Under the pieces are notes generated by a model. It ran no database searches. It was given only the letters and a program-made list of their open reading frames with translations, and was not told where the DNA came from. This document shows, piece after piece, positions 10,598 to 21,539 of a DNA stretch of 64,000 nucleotides. The position numbers and the translations under genes were made by a program. The stretch's first letter is position 1. The number at the start of each line of letters is the position of its first letter. Source of the DNA: Phytoseiulus persimilis (lineage: Eukaryota > Arthropoda > Arachnida > Mesostigmata > Phytoseiidae); the NCBI GenBank assembly GCA_037576195.1, contig CM075102.1:12276001-12340000 (forward strand). Reading direction: 5' to 3'.

Positions 10598-12257
10598 ATT
10601 TCGGACTTTCTCTAGATAAATTGAGCATTTGAGAGGATTGAATGAGGACCCCTTTTATCGGACTAGCTTAGGTACCGTCACAGGCTTTTTATTCGTCGAA
10701 AAGTAGGTCCGCATAAACTGTATCGATAAGGGCCTCTTTGTGTTCGATCGTGACAAGCTATGTCTCCTGTCCGAAAAAAGGTTCTTGTACATGGAAAAGA
10801 AACGGGTCATCGACTTAGGGTTTCAGCGAGAGCTGTCCGCAGGTTTTACTTTTATCTTCGAGACGAACAATTTGATTTCCTCAAAATTTTCATGAGGGTG
10901 GAATGCGGTGCTCAGAAATGTACCCCAGCGTGTAATCACTGGCTCAGGTGGTTTCATATCGACGAGGCCGCCAGAGGGCATTACCTCCATCGCTCCGCTC
11001 CGCAGATAAAGAGCGAGGATCGATATTCCGGCTGCTGGAAAACCGCTCTTCACTCATCCCCTTACAATCCCGGAATCATTTCGCGCTCTGTTGCCCGAAA
11101 CCCATCGATTTTTTCGATGGGGAAATTCATTCAAAGTCATGGTTGGCCACTCGATCTGTGAGCCTGAAAACCGGACATTTCCGCTATTCTTCTCATTAGG
11201 AGCTATTCTAATGATGCTTCTGGGGCGACCGATGAGGTCATCAGGTCACCCTTGTCTCTGTTAGGTGGAAAAGGTGGAACGGTTGCTACTTCGCGAAGAA
11301 CCGCTACCCTCGTCTGCAGGGCTCGTCTGCCCCCAACGTGAGAGGGTAAAATCAGGATGAGAACGCGTATGAATCACGCCACACGAAAATTTCAAGAGCC
11401 AAACTGGGAACGTTAATTGACGGCAGCAAAATCGATTTCTCGAGCTTGTCGTGCGAGTCGCAAGGTCTCTCGTCGACGCCTAGGGTGATACCCTCGAATG
11501 AAATCGAGTCAATCCATAGGGAAACTGGGTTGCGTGATCTCGGCACGGCTCGGGGTAACGATTGAGTAGAGTTCAATGTGCGATGTTAGAACTGACGCGA
11601 TACAGCTTCGGAGATCAGAGACAATTCCACAGATCGGGCTCATCTGGAGATGACTCTGGAGTATTTGGCGGGATGGAATGGAAACGCTCCTCGCGGCCGA
11701 GGGAGATATCTCCGTCTCTTAGGTTTTTTACCGACCCACGAGCTCTCGTGGTTTGGGTACAGTCAAAAAATGACGCCGGCCCTCGGCAGTGCGGCGTGCG
11801 GATCGGCCGCACGCAGCCGATCAACCCGGCTCTGATGTGGTTCATTCTCAAATCTCGTCAAATAACACGAATGAGAGATGTATCCACGAAAAAGCGAAAC
11901 GGAGAACATCGAGCTATGGCTGGTGCCACGAGCTGGTGAGCCCGCGTCGATGCCAGTAATCATCATGTTCGAAAGAGGAGCGGATCTCACGAGCAGTAAA
12001 TATTTTTCTGCTCGCGCTTTCAGCTCGAGTGAAGTCTAGTGCTGAACTCGGAGGAGAAACTACTTCTGGCGTACTCCTCAAAACGACATCTTTGGTTTCC
12101 GTTCCGAATCGCCAGAATCGGGTCGGCTCTCGTTTCACCGCTGCGAATCTGCAGCTTAGAGCACAGCACACTCACTACTCCAGGAGCGGCTGGCCGACCG
12201 GCGTGCGCGATCCACCCCAGAACTCCTTTGAGTTTGGTTTGAGGCCGAGCAGAGAGT
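10598..12257. other. Intergenic, nothing recognised
   Basis: No spliced or unspliced frame gives a recognisable product. The part immediately upstream of 12258 presumably contains the promoter and 5' UTR of the peptide deformylase gene, but no core motif stands out. Confidence 0.45.
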
Positions 12258-13509
12258 ATGAAGCGCCGAGTGACTACCTTCGATACTCTCGTGAGGAGTG
12301 TGAAGCAATTCATCCGGCCGGCACCTTCAGGTCCTCCCTACGCGTTTCCCCTCCAGATCGGTGATCCGATGCTCCGGATGCGAGCAGAGGAGGTCAAGCT
12401 CGAGGTGAGGCTGGAGCAAATCGCACAACATCGGTCTTTTATTGCGTTTGTCCCGTTCTCCTCGCGGGAGGACTAACAGCTTGGATATTGGCATCTCATT
12501 ATGGAACGGGACGCTGCATTGTCACTGGAGTTTGAGGAGAATCATTTCAAGTTATCGAGCAGGAAATCAAATCTGAGAAGATACAGCGACTGCTGAAGAA
12601 CATGCGTTACGTCTTCTATCGATCAAAGTCAATCGGAATCGCCGCGCCACAGGTCAGTGCAGAGACGCAACCAGGGCAGCGCATCCGCCTTCGGGCAGTC
12701 TTCAAGTGGCAGCTCCATATCCCGATTTTGTATCTGATCGGCCCCTACTCCCCGCTCTGCGTGCTTCTTCTAGGTTGGAGTCCCCCTAAGAATCTTCATG
12801 ACTGAGCTCACGGAAAAAGAGAGTTCTCTCCATACTTCGGGAGGACGGGAAGAGCAGAAAGAGGCGCCTTGGCCACTGAAGGCAAGTTTCTTGATAGTGA
12901 GGGGGTCACTTGTCATGATCAGGGCACGGAATTTGTGCATTTTTTTGAAACTATCCCATCAATTGCGATGAGGGGCGAATTTCGAAAAAAAAAACATGAA
13001 ATCTATGCCCTAGTCATGGTGCATTCGACGCGGAAGAAGAACGTCGACTCGGATATTTATCTGATGTGAATTGTTCGAATTCATCGATAGGTCTTCATCA
13101 ATCCCGAGCTTGAAGTATGCGACAACCGGACAATAGCCCGAAGTGAAGGATGCATCAGTTTCCTCGGCTACACTGCCTCCGTTCCGCGTTATGCGAAAAT
13201 CAGAGTGAAAGGTAAGCTTACAGAGGACGAAATGTTGGAATTCATCGTGTTTATTTTCCACCCATAGAAACCGCAGTTCTCTAAAAGGTGACCAGTGGGT
13301 ATCGTATAGAACGCCAGTAACGAACCGTTCTTTGTCATTCAGGCTTCAGCGAAGAAGGTGAGCCGGTCGAGTGGGAAGCATCTGGTCTCGCCGCACGGAT
13401 CGTACAGCATGAGATTGATCATCTCAATGGAACGATGTACGTCGATCGTATGGACTGCCGCACGCTCGAGTTTTGTCAGTGGCAAACGGCTCGAAACCGG
13501 AAGATCTAG
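12258..13509 (+). CDS. PDF: Peptide deformylase, mitochondrial (five exons)
   Basis: Exons: 12258-12404, 12563-12652, 12774-12881, 13091-13211, 13343-13509; 633 nt, 210 residues, all phases consistent. It removes the formyl group from the initiator Met of organelle-made proteins. All three family motifs are present: SIGIAAPQ (motif 1, with Ser where bacterial enzymes have Gly), EGCIS with the metal-binding Cys (motif 2), and QHEIDHLNG with the two metal His and catalytic Glu (motif 3). The N terminus is rich in Arg, Lys, Ser and Thr and lacks acidic residues at first, fitting a mitochondrial presequence. Intron 3 starts with GC (AAG|GCAAGT) and ends in AG; the other introns are GT-AG. The gene converges on the minus-strand Hsp70 gene, with about 450 bp between stop codons. 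Confidence 0.93.
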
Positions 13510-13820
13510 GAACGATGGTTGACAACTCATAGAATTATCGTTCGGTGACTAAATTGCTGTCATTCACAATCGCGGCTGTCCGCATTAACTCGGAGTGAAG
13601 TAAAGCTGTCGAGGTTCAATGCTGGAGTCAATGAATTTCCTTTCCTGTGCGCAGAAACTGAATCGGATTCGAAGGAAATGTTACGTTGACAGCCAGGTCG
13701 AAGTGGTTCCGAGGTGACCGAGGCGGGTGCAGTTCTCTGCCCAATCACGTCAACTAGTGCCTTCCTTGAATATGGAATAGTATCGACGAATGAGGAAACT
13801 GAATTCTTCACGGAAAATAT

Positions 13821-13826
13821 TTTATT
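13821..13826 (-). terminator. Poly(A) signal of the minus-strand Hsp70 gene
   Basis: AATAAA on the minus strand, about 135 bp beyond the Hsp70 stop codon. Confidence 0.6.
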
Positions 13827-13960
13827 GCATTACATTGAATGTTTACAAATGCGATGTCGTTTGAATAGTCGTATGTACAGCACATTCTGAACTGAGTTGG
13901 GGTATATGGCAATATAAAGGATGCATTAATATCCTACTGAGAACTTTCGGTGACTAGAGT

Positions 13961-15868
13961 TCAATCCACTTCCTCGACCGTTGGTCCGCCAGCAGACGGC
14001 ATTGGGCCTTGTCCGTTACTTTGGTAGATTTTCGAGACAATCGGTCGGCAATGTTGCTCGAGCTCCTTCTGTTTGTGCTCATATTCTTCAGCGTCTGCCA
14101 ACTGGTTCGCATCGAGCCATGAGAGAGTTTGCTTGACTCGTTCAAGGACTGACTCCTTGTCTGAGTCGGACACTTTGTCCTTGATCCTGTCGAAATCCGT
14201 CTCGAACGTTCCTTTCAAGCTGAAACAGTAAGCCTCGAGGGCGTTCTTCGCAGAGATCTTCTTCTTCATCTTATCGTCTTCATCTCGGTACTTCTCAGCT
14301 TCGTTCACCATGCGCTCGATGTCATCCTTTGAGAGTCTTCCTTTGTCGTTGGTAATAGTGATCTTGTTCTGTTTACCAGACGATTTGTCGACCGCCGAGA
14401 CGTTCAGGATTCCATTGGCATCGATGTCAAAGGTGACTTCAATCTGTGGAACTCCTCTGGGTGCGGGGGCGAGTCCGGTGAGGTCGAAAACGCCGAGCCT
14501 ATTGTTGTCCTTTGTCATCGCTCGTTCTCCTTCGAAAACTTGAATGGTGACAGCTGGTTGGTTATCGGCGTACGTTGTGAACGTCTGCGTCTGACGAGTT
14601 GGAACGGTGGAGTTGCGCTTGATGAGAGTAGTCATAACTCCGCCAGCAGTCTCCAACCCCAGGGACAATGGTGTGACATCGATCAAGAGCAGATCTTGTA
14701 CAGCTTCAGATTTGTCGCCGTTCAGAATGGCCGCCTGGACTGCGGCACCGTGGGCAACGGCTTCGTCGGGGTTGATCGATTTGTTCAGTTCTTTGCCGTT
14801 GAAGAAATCTTGCAGAAGTTTCTGGATTCGAGGAATTCGAGTGGAACCTCCGACCAGGACGATTTCGTGGATTTTCGATTTGTCCATCTTGGCGTCTCGC
14901 AGCGCTTTCTCCACCGGCTCGAGGGTTGAGCGGAACAGATCTGAGCAAAGTTCTTCGAATCTCGCTCTGGTGATGGCAGAATAGAAATCGATCCCTTCGA
15001 ACAGGGAGTCGATCTCGATCGAGGCTTGAGTCGACGAGGAAAGGGTTCTCTTTGCTCGCTCACAAGCTGTCCTGAGGCGTCGCAGAGCGCGGGCGTTCTT
15101 CGAGATGTCCTTCCGATGTTTGCGACGGAACTCCTCGACGAAGTGGTTCACCATGCGGTTGTCAAAGTCTTCCCCACCGAGATGGGTATCACCGGCTGTT
15201 GCTTTGACCTCGAACACACCGTCTTCAATCGAGAGGATAGAAACGTCAAATGTTCCTCCGCCCAGATCGAAGATGAGAACGTTGTTCTCGCCCGAAGTCA
15301 CTTTCCTTTTGTCCAGGCCGTAAGCGATTGCAGCAGCCGTTGGTTCGTTGATGATCCGCATGACGTTGAGTCCGGCGATGACACCAGCGTCCTTCGTGGC
15401 TTGACGTTGCGAGTCGTTGAAATAGGCCGGCACCGTGATGACAGCGTCCCGAATAGGCTGACCCAAGTATGCTTCAGCGGTTTCGCGCATCTTCGTCAAC
15501 ACCATGGACGAGATCTCTTCCGGATAGAAGCTTTTGCGCTCACCTTTGAAGTCCACTTGGATTTTGGGACGACCTGAATCGTTGGCTACTTTGAATGACC
15601 AGTGTTTCATGTCACCCTGGATACTGGAGTCGTCGTAGCGTCGCCCGATGAGACGTTTCGCGTCGAAGACTGTGTTCTCGGGGTTCATCGCGGCCTGGTT
15701 CTTGGCGGCATCGCCGATGAGACGTTCGGTATCTGTGAAGGCAACGTAGGATGGAGTCGTTCTGTTGCCTTGCTCGTTGGCGATGATCTCCACCTTTCCG
15801 TGTTGGAAAACTCCAACACAAGAATAGGTGGTGCCGAGATCGATTCCGATTGCTGGCCCTTTAACCAT
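13961..15868 (-). CDS. Hsp70: Heat shock protein 70, cytosolic, copy 1
   Basis: Intronless, 635 residues, from an ATG at 15868 to a protein ending in EEVD, the C-terminal tag that binds TPR co-chaperones and marks cytosolic/nuclear Hsp70s. The ATPase domain shows IDLGTTYS (residues 8-15), [12 protein letters not shown] and [13 protein letters not shown]; the substrate-binding domain and helical lid follow. It is an ATP-driven chaperone that binds unfolded segments. The lack of introns and the TATA box plus heat-shock elements upstream point to a heat-inducible gene. It differs from the plus-strand copy at one residue: His instead of Tyr at position 373, inside the otherwise conserved NPDEAVAxGAAVQ block of the ATPase domain (CAC at 14750-14752). 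Sequence identity between the copies starts 16 nt before the ATG and stops near the end of the coding region. Confidence 0.97.
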   Translation of the reverse strand: MVKGPAIGIDLGTTYSCVGVFQHGKVEIIANEQGNRTTPSYVAFTDTERLIGDAAKNQAAMNPENTVFDAKRLIGRRYDDSSIQGDMKHWSFKVANDSGRPKIQVDFKGERKSFYPEEISSMVLTKMRETAEAYLGQPIRDAVITVPAYFNDSQRQATKDAGVIAGLNVMRIINEPTAAAIAYGLDKRKVTSGENNVLIFDLGGGTFDVSILSIEDGVFEVKATAGDTHLGGEDFDNRMVNHFVEEFRRKHRKDISKNARALRRLRTACERAKRTLSSSTQASIEIDSLFEGIDFYSAITRARFEELCSDLFRSTLEPVEKALRDAKMDKSKIHEIVLVGGSTRIPRIQKLLQDFFNGKELNKSINPDEAVAHGAAVQAAILNGDKSEAVQDLLLIDVTPLSLGLETAGGVMTTLIKRNSTVPTRQTQTFTTYADNQPAVTIQVFEGERAMTKDNNRLGVFDLTGLAPAPRGVPQIEVTFDIDANGILNVSAVDKSSGKQNKITITNDKGRLSKDDIERMVNEAEKYRDEDDKMKKKISAKNALEAYCFSLKGTFETDFDRIKDKVSDSDKESVLERVKQTLSWLDANQLADAEEYEHKQKELEQHCRPIVSKIYQSNGQGPMPSAGGPTVEEVD

Positions 15869-16073
15869 TGTGAGATGCTGACTGGTTGATGGTAGGCTTC
15901 ACTGAATCCGGTATCAGGATGTGGCGCTGGAAGAAGTTATTTCGAACTCGTAGGCTTCTGAGTGTAACTTGCGTTTTACAACTGAGTTTGCACGTAGAGT
16001 CGCGAACTGTTCGCGTTTGTCAACCAACTTTGAGCGTCTTCGGTTAGTGATGGTCGAGCTGTCGCGCGCCGAT

Positions 16074-16081
16074 CTTATATA
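16074..16081 (-). promoter_or_regulatory. TATA box of minus-strand Hsp70
   Basis: TATATAAG on the minus strand, about 205 bp upstream of the ATG. The plus-strand copy has the same TATATAAG core. Confidence 0.7.
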
Positions 16082-16135
16082 CCCGCAGCAGCGCCGTCTA
16101 GCGAGTACCAGCGCAGTCGGGCAAGTTCTCGACGG

Positions 16136-16176
16136 TTCGGGAGCGCCTGAAGAGCTCTTTCTCGGCACTTCTGGAA
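16136..16176 (-). promoter_or_regulatory. Heat-shock elements of minus-strand Hsp70
   Basis: A perfect TTCnnGAA pair lies at 16169-16176 (TTCTGGAA). Further units in the same 5-bp register are TTC at 16159 and GAA at 16149, with another TTC at 16136. These nGAAn-type units are the binding pattern of trimeric heat-shock factor and lie 55-100 bp upstream of the TATA box. Confidence 0.65.
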
Positions 16177-16197
16177 CAGAGCCTGAGTCATTGCTGG

Positions 16198-18660
16198 AAT
16201 AAACTTGTTAACCCTTACTAACCATGATCAAGGAGAAGGATTGGTTGAGAAATTGAAGCTGTGAAGACCTCAATTTTGTTGTTCGGTTTAGTATTGTGTC
16301 AGCACGAGCTCAGGCTTGAGCTCGACCGAGCCGAAAGCGCCTGAGATGGAAGGCTCCAATGATCCACTTGTCCTGCATGCCACGGCCACCATATCTAGCT
16401 CAATCAACTACCGATCCATACCAACTTCTCCTTAACGGTCGCGAACCCATGACCACGACTCACCATTGGGGTGTAATTGAGAAATGCAATGCTGATTCGC
16501 TCCACGCGGGACTAATGGAATGGGAGTGAAGGTTCCGATCAAAAAATCATCTTCTACATGCGATCGCCCATGATCGATGTCGAGGATACGAAGGTGTTGA
16601 TCAGGAAAGTGCGGATGTGCACGAAATTCGCACATGATGCATATAATAATGCATGTTCTGAGCCATCTTAGCGAAAGATGTGTCCTTATGTCGGGAGTAG
16701 GCATGAATTTCCGAGACTCGGAACTCGGAAAATAATTTCCGACTCGAAAATTAATATTTGACTCGGGAACGGAGATCCATCATCAACGGACGTTTCCAAC
16801 CCACCGAAATCACTACCTGGGTCCTCTTCCCAGGTGTCCGTAAATGGATTCCCCGGCCAGAGACTGGCCTAGACACCTCGCTGGAAGAAGAAAATCATCA
16901 TATCCTCTTACAGATGCTCCGTTTCCCATGCCCAAGTCGGAAACTATTTCTTGGATGATTTCGGTGGGTTGGAAACGTCCGTTGATGATGGATATCCGTT
17001 CCCGAGTCAAATATCAATTTTCGAGTCGGAAAATAATTCCCGAGTCGGAAATTCATGCCTAGCCGGGAGTATGAACATCGGCTGTCTACGCAACGGTGCC
17101 TCGGTGCACAGCAGGGTGCCGATGGGCTGATTTCGGGAATGAGTTCCGCATGAGGCAGGTTCTCGAGAAAATCCCGAGGACGCTCACTGAGAAATGTCGG
17201 GACGATCTCGCGTGTCGAGTAACCGTGGACATCAGGAGTATGCTGTGAAATATCCCTTCAGAGACCAGAGTTGGGACTCCGCAGACTATATCAGTTGAGA
17301 CCAGCCCCGTGTCCGACGCTCTGGTAATGAGATGATACCTCCAGAAAACACACCCATGTCCGCCTCCCACCGACTGGGGACTAACCGCGATACCTGTTGC
17401 CAGGCATCCTTCAATAATATTACTTTCGGGTCGGCGGAGGCATGAGTCACTGATTTGTGCCCTCAAGATTTCAGCTTCTCATTTTCCGCATGGTATCTAC
17501 CGCTGTAGAAAACACCGGAGGAACCGTCAATTCAGCTGGGGGTCCAGCTGGGAGATCTGATCTGGAGGTTTCGCCGTCAAAAAGTGACGGGTTTCCTGTG
17601 CTGCTGACAGAATTAAGACCCTGCATGCGGTCCAAATCAATGAGGACGGCATGATATTGCGGCCCGGACACTCCAGCCGCAAGATATTTCGGCTCCGAGA
17701 CTTCTCGTCTCGAAGCCTTCCCGACCGCGGAAATCTCGGCCCATTTCCGCGACCTTCATCCGGGGATGAAAGCGTGCATGGTGCTCATGCATGGTGCTCA
17801 TGCATACTCGGCTGCTTCGCCCATACGCACGATTACGAACGATACCAGTACGCTGGAGAGAACATTTACGATAAGGGATAAGCGGAAGATTATTTCAAAA
17901 TTAATATTTTCACGGGTTTTCAGAGAACTCTTGGGAGCCTGTCTTTTCGCTTCGAGCCAGGTGGTCGTAGAATCTCATTTTTTGTTGAGGGTTACCCTTG
18001 TATCTCAGGTTGAGTATCGTGCACCATTGAACTTAGAAGCCGTCCAGAACTTTCCCAAATCCACTCCAAACGGGTATAATATCCCCTCTGAGGGGACCAA
18101 CCAAAGAGAATTGGGTAATCCCGATAGTGACACGAAAATTCACTGGTATCTAGCTCAAGGCAGCAACCATGAAGGACTGATATACACTCGAACTTTCAAT
18201 CGAGGTAGTCGCCGCTGAGCAAATGTCTCGGGTAAACCTCCCCTGAGATTCAGCTTTTGCGAACATAAGTTTTTGGTTGATAATCACCCGGGCTGAGAGG
18301 TCTGGGGCCGAGAAGTCTCAAGGCCGCAAAGTCCTGGAGCAGAAATGTCCGGCAGAAATGAATTTCCAAATTCTGAAATTGATTAGTGGCCCCCCGTATA
18401 CCAGAGTTGTTGAAAATAGAAGGCACTGAACACAAGAATGATATGTGTTCGAAAAGAACAACACGTTGTCTCGATCACAACCTTCTCGTCTCGCTCGTTG
18501 GAGTCTCATATATTTTGGCCAGAAATTCTTAAATAAAGCTGGAGCCTCGGGCCGAGCTTCGCCTCTCCCTTTAATTATATAACTATATGAGCCACTGATG
18601 TATTCGATAAACTAGTTGGAAGTTGGAAACTACTGGAAGGGTGTCGAAAGTCCAAGAACT
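16198..18660. other. Spacer between the two Hsp70 promoters
   Basis: About 2.5 kb with no recognised gene. It contains the foldback element at 16698-17061 and a small direct repeat, GCATGGTGCTCAT twice, near 17776-17802. Open frames at 17086-18218 overlap one another and carry no motifs. Confidence 0.5.
16698..17061. mobile_element. MITE-like foldback element with arms of about 110 bp
   Basis: The left end reads TAGGCATGAATTTCCGAG and the right end is its near reverse complement, finishing ATTCATGCCTA. The arms run about 16698-16811 and 16957-17061 and match through CGACTCGAAAATT, GACTCGGGAACGG, CCATCATCAACGGACG and TTTCCAACCCACCGAAATCA, with a few mismatches and small gaps. The centre of about 145 bp is unique and non-coding. 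CGGGAGTA occurs at 16692-16699 and again at 17064-17071; this may be an 8-bp target-site duplication (hAT or P type), but a few bases separate it from the right end, so the exact border is uncertain. Confidence 0.75.
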
Positions 18661-18663
18661 ACT

Positions 18664-18695
18664 TTCTAGAGCCTTCAGGAAGCTCGAGAATGTTC
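18664..18695 (+). promoter_or_regulatory. Heat-shock elements of plus-strand Hsp70
   Basis: TTC at 18664, TTCAGGAA at 18674-18681 and GAATGTTC at 18688-18695 give alternating TTC/GAA units about 40-70 bp upstream of the TATA box, the arrangement bound by heat-shock factor. Confidence 0.7.
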
Positions 18696-18734
18696 GCGTT
18701 TGCTCGAGTGCTCACCAGACGGCGCTGCCACCGC

Positions 18735-18742
18735 TATATAAG
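18735..18742 (+). promoter_or_regulatory. TATA box of plus-strand Hsp70
   Basis: TATATAAG, followed about 30 bp downstream by a TCATTCACT stretch that could be the start site. The start codon is about 180 bp further on. Confidence 0.75.
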
Positions 18743-18924
18743 GCTGGAGCAGCGGGAAGTCAGCATCATTCACTAACCCAGTGAACTTCAGTGCGTGTCA
18801 CGAAACACCTACAACGTTTCGCTCCAAGTGCGAGAAAGTGCTTCGCGAATACTCTGTGATCCTACCCACGTATTTCATTCAATTCCTCTTGTGGAAAATA
18901 CAGCGCATCAGTCAGCATCTCACA

Positions 18925-20832
18925 ATGGTTAAAGGACCAGCAATCGGAATCGATCTCGGCACCACCTATTCTTGTGTTGGAGTTTTCCAACACGGAAAGG
19001 TGGAGATCATCGCCAACGAGCAAGGCAACCGAACGACTCCATCCTACGTTGCCTTCACAGATACCGAACGTCTCATCGGCGATGCCGCCAAGAACCAGGC
19101 CGCGATGAACCCCGAGAACACAGTCTTCGACGCGAAACGTCTCATCGGGCGACGCTACGACGACTCCAGTATCCAGGGTGACATGAAACACTGGTCATTC
19201 AAAGTAGCCAACGATTCAGGTCGTCCCAAAATCCAAGTGGACTTCAAAGGTGAGCGCAAAAGCTTCTATCCGGAAGAGATCTCGTCCATGGTGTTGACGA
19301 AGATGCGCGAAACCGCTGAAGCATACTTGGGTCAGCCTATTCGGGACGCTGTCATCACGGTGCCGGCCTATTTCAACGACTCGCAACGTCAAGCCACGAA
19401 GGACGCTGGTGTCATCGCCGGACTCAACGTCATGCGGATCATCAACGAACCAACGGCTGCTGCAATCGCTTACGGCCTGGACAAAAGGAAAGTGACTTCG
19501 GGCGAGAACAACGTTCTCATCTTCGATCTGGGCGGAGGAACATTTGACGTTTCTATCCTCTCGATTGAAGACGGTGTGTTCGAGGTCAAAGCAACAGCCG
19601 GTGATACCCATCTCGGTGGGGAAGACTTTGACAACCGCATGGTGAACCACTTCGTCGAGGAGTTCCGTCGCAAACATCGGAAGGACATCTCGAAGAACGC
19701 CCGCGCTCTGCGACGCCTCAGGACAGCTTGTGAGCGAGCAAAGAGAACCCTTTCCTCGTCGACTCAAGCCTCGATCGAGATCGACTCCCTGTTCGAAGGG
19801 ATCGATTTCTATTCTGCCATCACCAGAGCGAGATTCGAAGAACTTTGCTCAGATCTGTTCCGCTCAACCCTCGAGCCGGTGGAGAAAGCGCTGCGAGACG
19901 CCAAGATGGACAAATCGAAAATCCACGAAATCGTCCTGGTCGGAGGTTCCACTCGAATTCCTCGAATCCAGAAACTTCTGCAAGATTTCTTCAACGGCAA
20001 AGAACTGAACAAATCGATCAACCCCGACGAAGCCGTTGCCTACGGTGCCGCAGTCCAGGCGGCCATTCTGAACGGCGACAAATCTGAAGCTGTACAAGAT
20101 CTGCTCTTGATCGATGTCACACCATTGTCCCTGGGGTTGGAGACTGCTGGCGGAGTTATGACTACTCTCATCAAGCGCAACTCCACCGTTCCAACTCGTC
20201 AGACGCAGACGTTCACAACGTACGCCGATAACCAACCAGCTGTCACCATTCAAGTTTTCGAAGGAGAACGAGCCATGACAAAGGACAACAATAGGCTCGG
20301 TGTTTTCGACCTCACCGGACTCGCCCCCGCTCCCAGAGGAGTTCCACAGATTGAAGTCACCTTTGACATCGATGCCAATGGAATCCTGAACGTCTCGGCG
20401 GTCGACAAATCGTCTGGCAAACAGAACAAGATCACTATTACCAACGACAAAGGAAGACTCTCAAAGGATGACATCGAGCGCATGGTGAACGAAGCTGAAA
20501 AGTACCGAGATGAAGACGATAAGATGAAGAAGAAAATCTCTGCGAAGAACGCCCTCGAGGCTTACTGTTTCAGCTTGAAAGGAACGTTCGAGACGGATTT
20601 CGACAGGATCAAAGACAAAGTGTCCGACTCAGACAAGGAGTCAGTCCTTGAACGAGTCAAGCAAACTCTCTCATGGCTCGATGCGAACCAGTTGGCAGAC
20701 GCTGAAGAATATGAGCACAAACAGAAGGAGCTCGAGCAACATTGCCGACCGATTGTCTCGAAAATCTACCAAAGTAACGGACAAGGTCCAATGCCGTCTG
20801 CTGGCGGACCAACGGTCGAAGAAGTAGATTAG
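18925..20832 (+). CDS. Hsp70: Heat shock protein 70, cytosolic, copy 2
   Basis: Intronless, 635 residues, EEVD terminus. The frame stays open upstream to 18781 but has no ATG before 18925, and 18925 aligns with the start of copy 1, so this is the start. Same domain order and signatures as copy 1; here residue 373 is the normal Tyr (TAC at 20041-20043). The coding sequence matches copy 1 almost base for base with a few silent changes, while the flanks beyond 16 nt upstream of the ATG and just past the stop are unrelated. Such sharply bounded identity suggests gene conversion between inverted copies or a recent duplication. AATAAA at 20981 serves as its poly(A) signal. Confidence 0.97.
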   Translation: MVKGPAIGIDLGTTYSCVGVFQHGKVEIIANEQGNRTTPSYVAFTDTERLIGDAAKNQAAMNPENTVFDAKRLIGRRYDDSSIQGDMKHWSFKVANDSGRPKIQVDFKGERKSFYPEEISSMVLTKMRETAEAYLGQPIRDAVITVPAYFNDSQRQATKDAGVIAGLNVMRIINEPTAAAIAYGLDKRKVTSGENNVLIFDLGGGTFDVSILSIEDGVFEVKATAGDTHLGGEDFDNRMVNHFVEEFRRKHRKDISKNARALRRLRTACERAKRTLSSSTQASIEIDSLFEGIDFYSAITRARFEELCSDLFRSTLEPVEKALRDAKMDKSKIHEIVLVGGSTRIPRIQKLLQDFFNGKELNKSINPDEAVAYGAAVQAAILNGDKSEAVQDLLLIDVTPLSLGLETAGGVMTTLIKRNSTVPTRQTQTFTTYADNQPAVTIQVFEGERAMTKDNNRLGVFDLTGLAPAPRGVPQIEVTFDIDANGILNVSAVDKSSGKQNKITITNDKGRLSKDDIERMVNEAEKYRDEDDKMKKKISAKNALEAYCFSLKGTFETDFDRIKDKVSDSDKESVLERVKQTLSWLDANQLADAEEYEHKQKELEQHCRPIVSKIYQSNGQGPMPSAGGPTVEEVD

Positions 20833-20980
20833 ATAGATCTCTCTAGGAACAAGTAAAGGAATAACTCCATATTTATTTTTGAATACCTGAGCTCAGTATG
20901 TGTGAGATGTTCTCCTTTGTAATGATGGCGCATTTGTAAATATCGCATCTTGTATGCTTTTTCAATCGCATTTCAGTCGC

Positions 20981-20986
20981 AATAAA
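20981..20986 (+). terminator. Poly(A) signal of plus-strand Hsp70
   Basis: AATAAA about 150 bp after the stop codon. Confidence 0.65.
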
Positions 20987-21539
20987 AATCGAATTCAAGA
21001 TCATTTCTGAGGGTTTCCTTTCTCAAGGTTCCTATATCACTGGTCGAGCCTATTAGTGAAACTGCGAATATGGGTGATCTTCCGTTATCATCCTCCCATT
21101 GCAATGGATCGGTGCCAGGCGATTGATAGAAAGACTTCGGAAAATCATCCAAACTTTTGGTTGTACTCAATAGGGGCGCTCGAATGGAAAATCAGATCTG
21201 AATGGATATGCGGTGACAACTTATGAACGGCACTACGAGCAATCGATTGTCCGGGGGTACGAAAGCGTTGCCGGATGAAAGATATCGTACCAAAGTTCTG
21301 TAGTAGCTATTATCGTCCGAGATCAATCTTGCTAGTGTCGATCGTTATCCCGTTCAGTCCAGACTGGTGACCCTGGTCGGATCGGAGTCTTAGAAGTGAC
21401 TTCCTATTGATCCACTATGAGGAAGAATAACTGTTCGGGAAAAAGATGTCTTGCGAGGGCTGCCGTCGAACTCAAGCTATTGAGCCAGCACGTCATACCT
21501 AGAAGCTCAGCTCAAGAACTTCTATAAAGCCTTGCGTCT

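Noticed and set aside
15026-15577. 183-codon frame antisense to Hsp70 (and its mirror at 19216-19767)
   Set aside because: It exists in both copies only because the sense codons are conserved; antisense frames are typical of Hsp70 genes with this codon use, and there is no independent support.
18781-18924. In-frame upstream extension of plus-strand Hsp70 by 48 codons
   Set aside because: It contains no ATG, lies in the 5' UTR downstream of the TATA box, and the family start matches the ATG at 18925.
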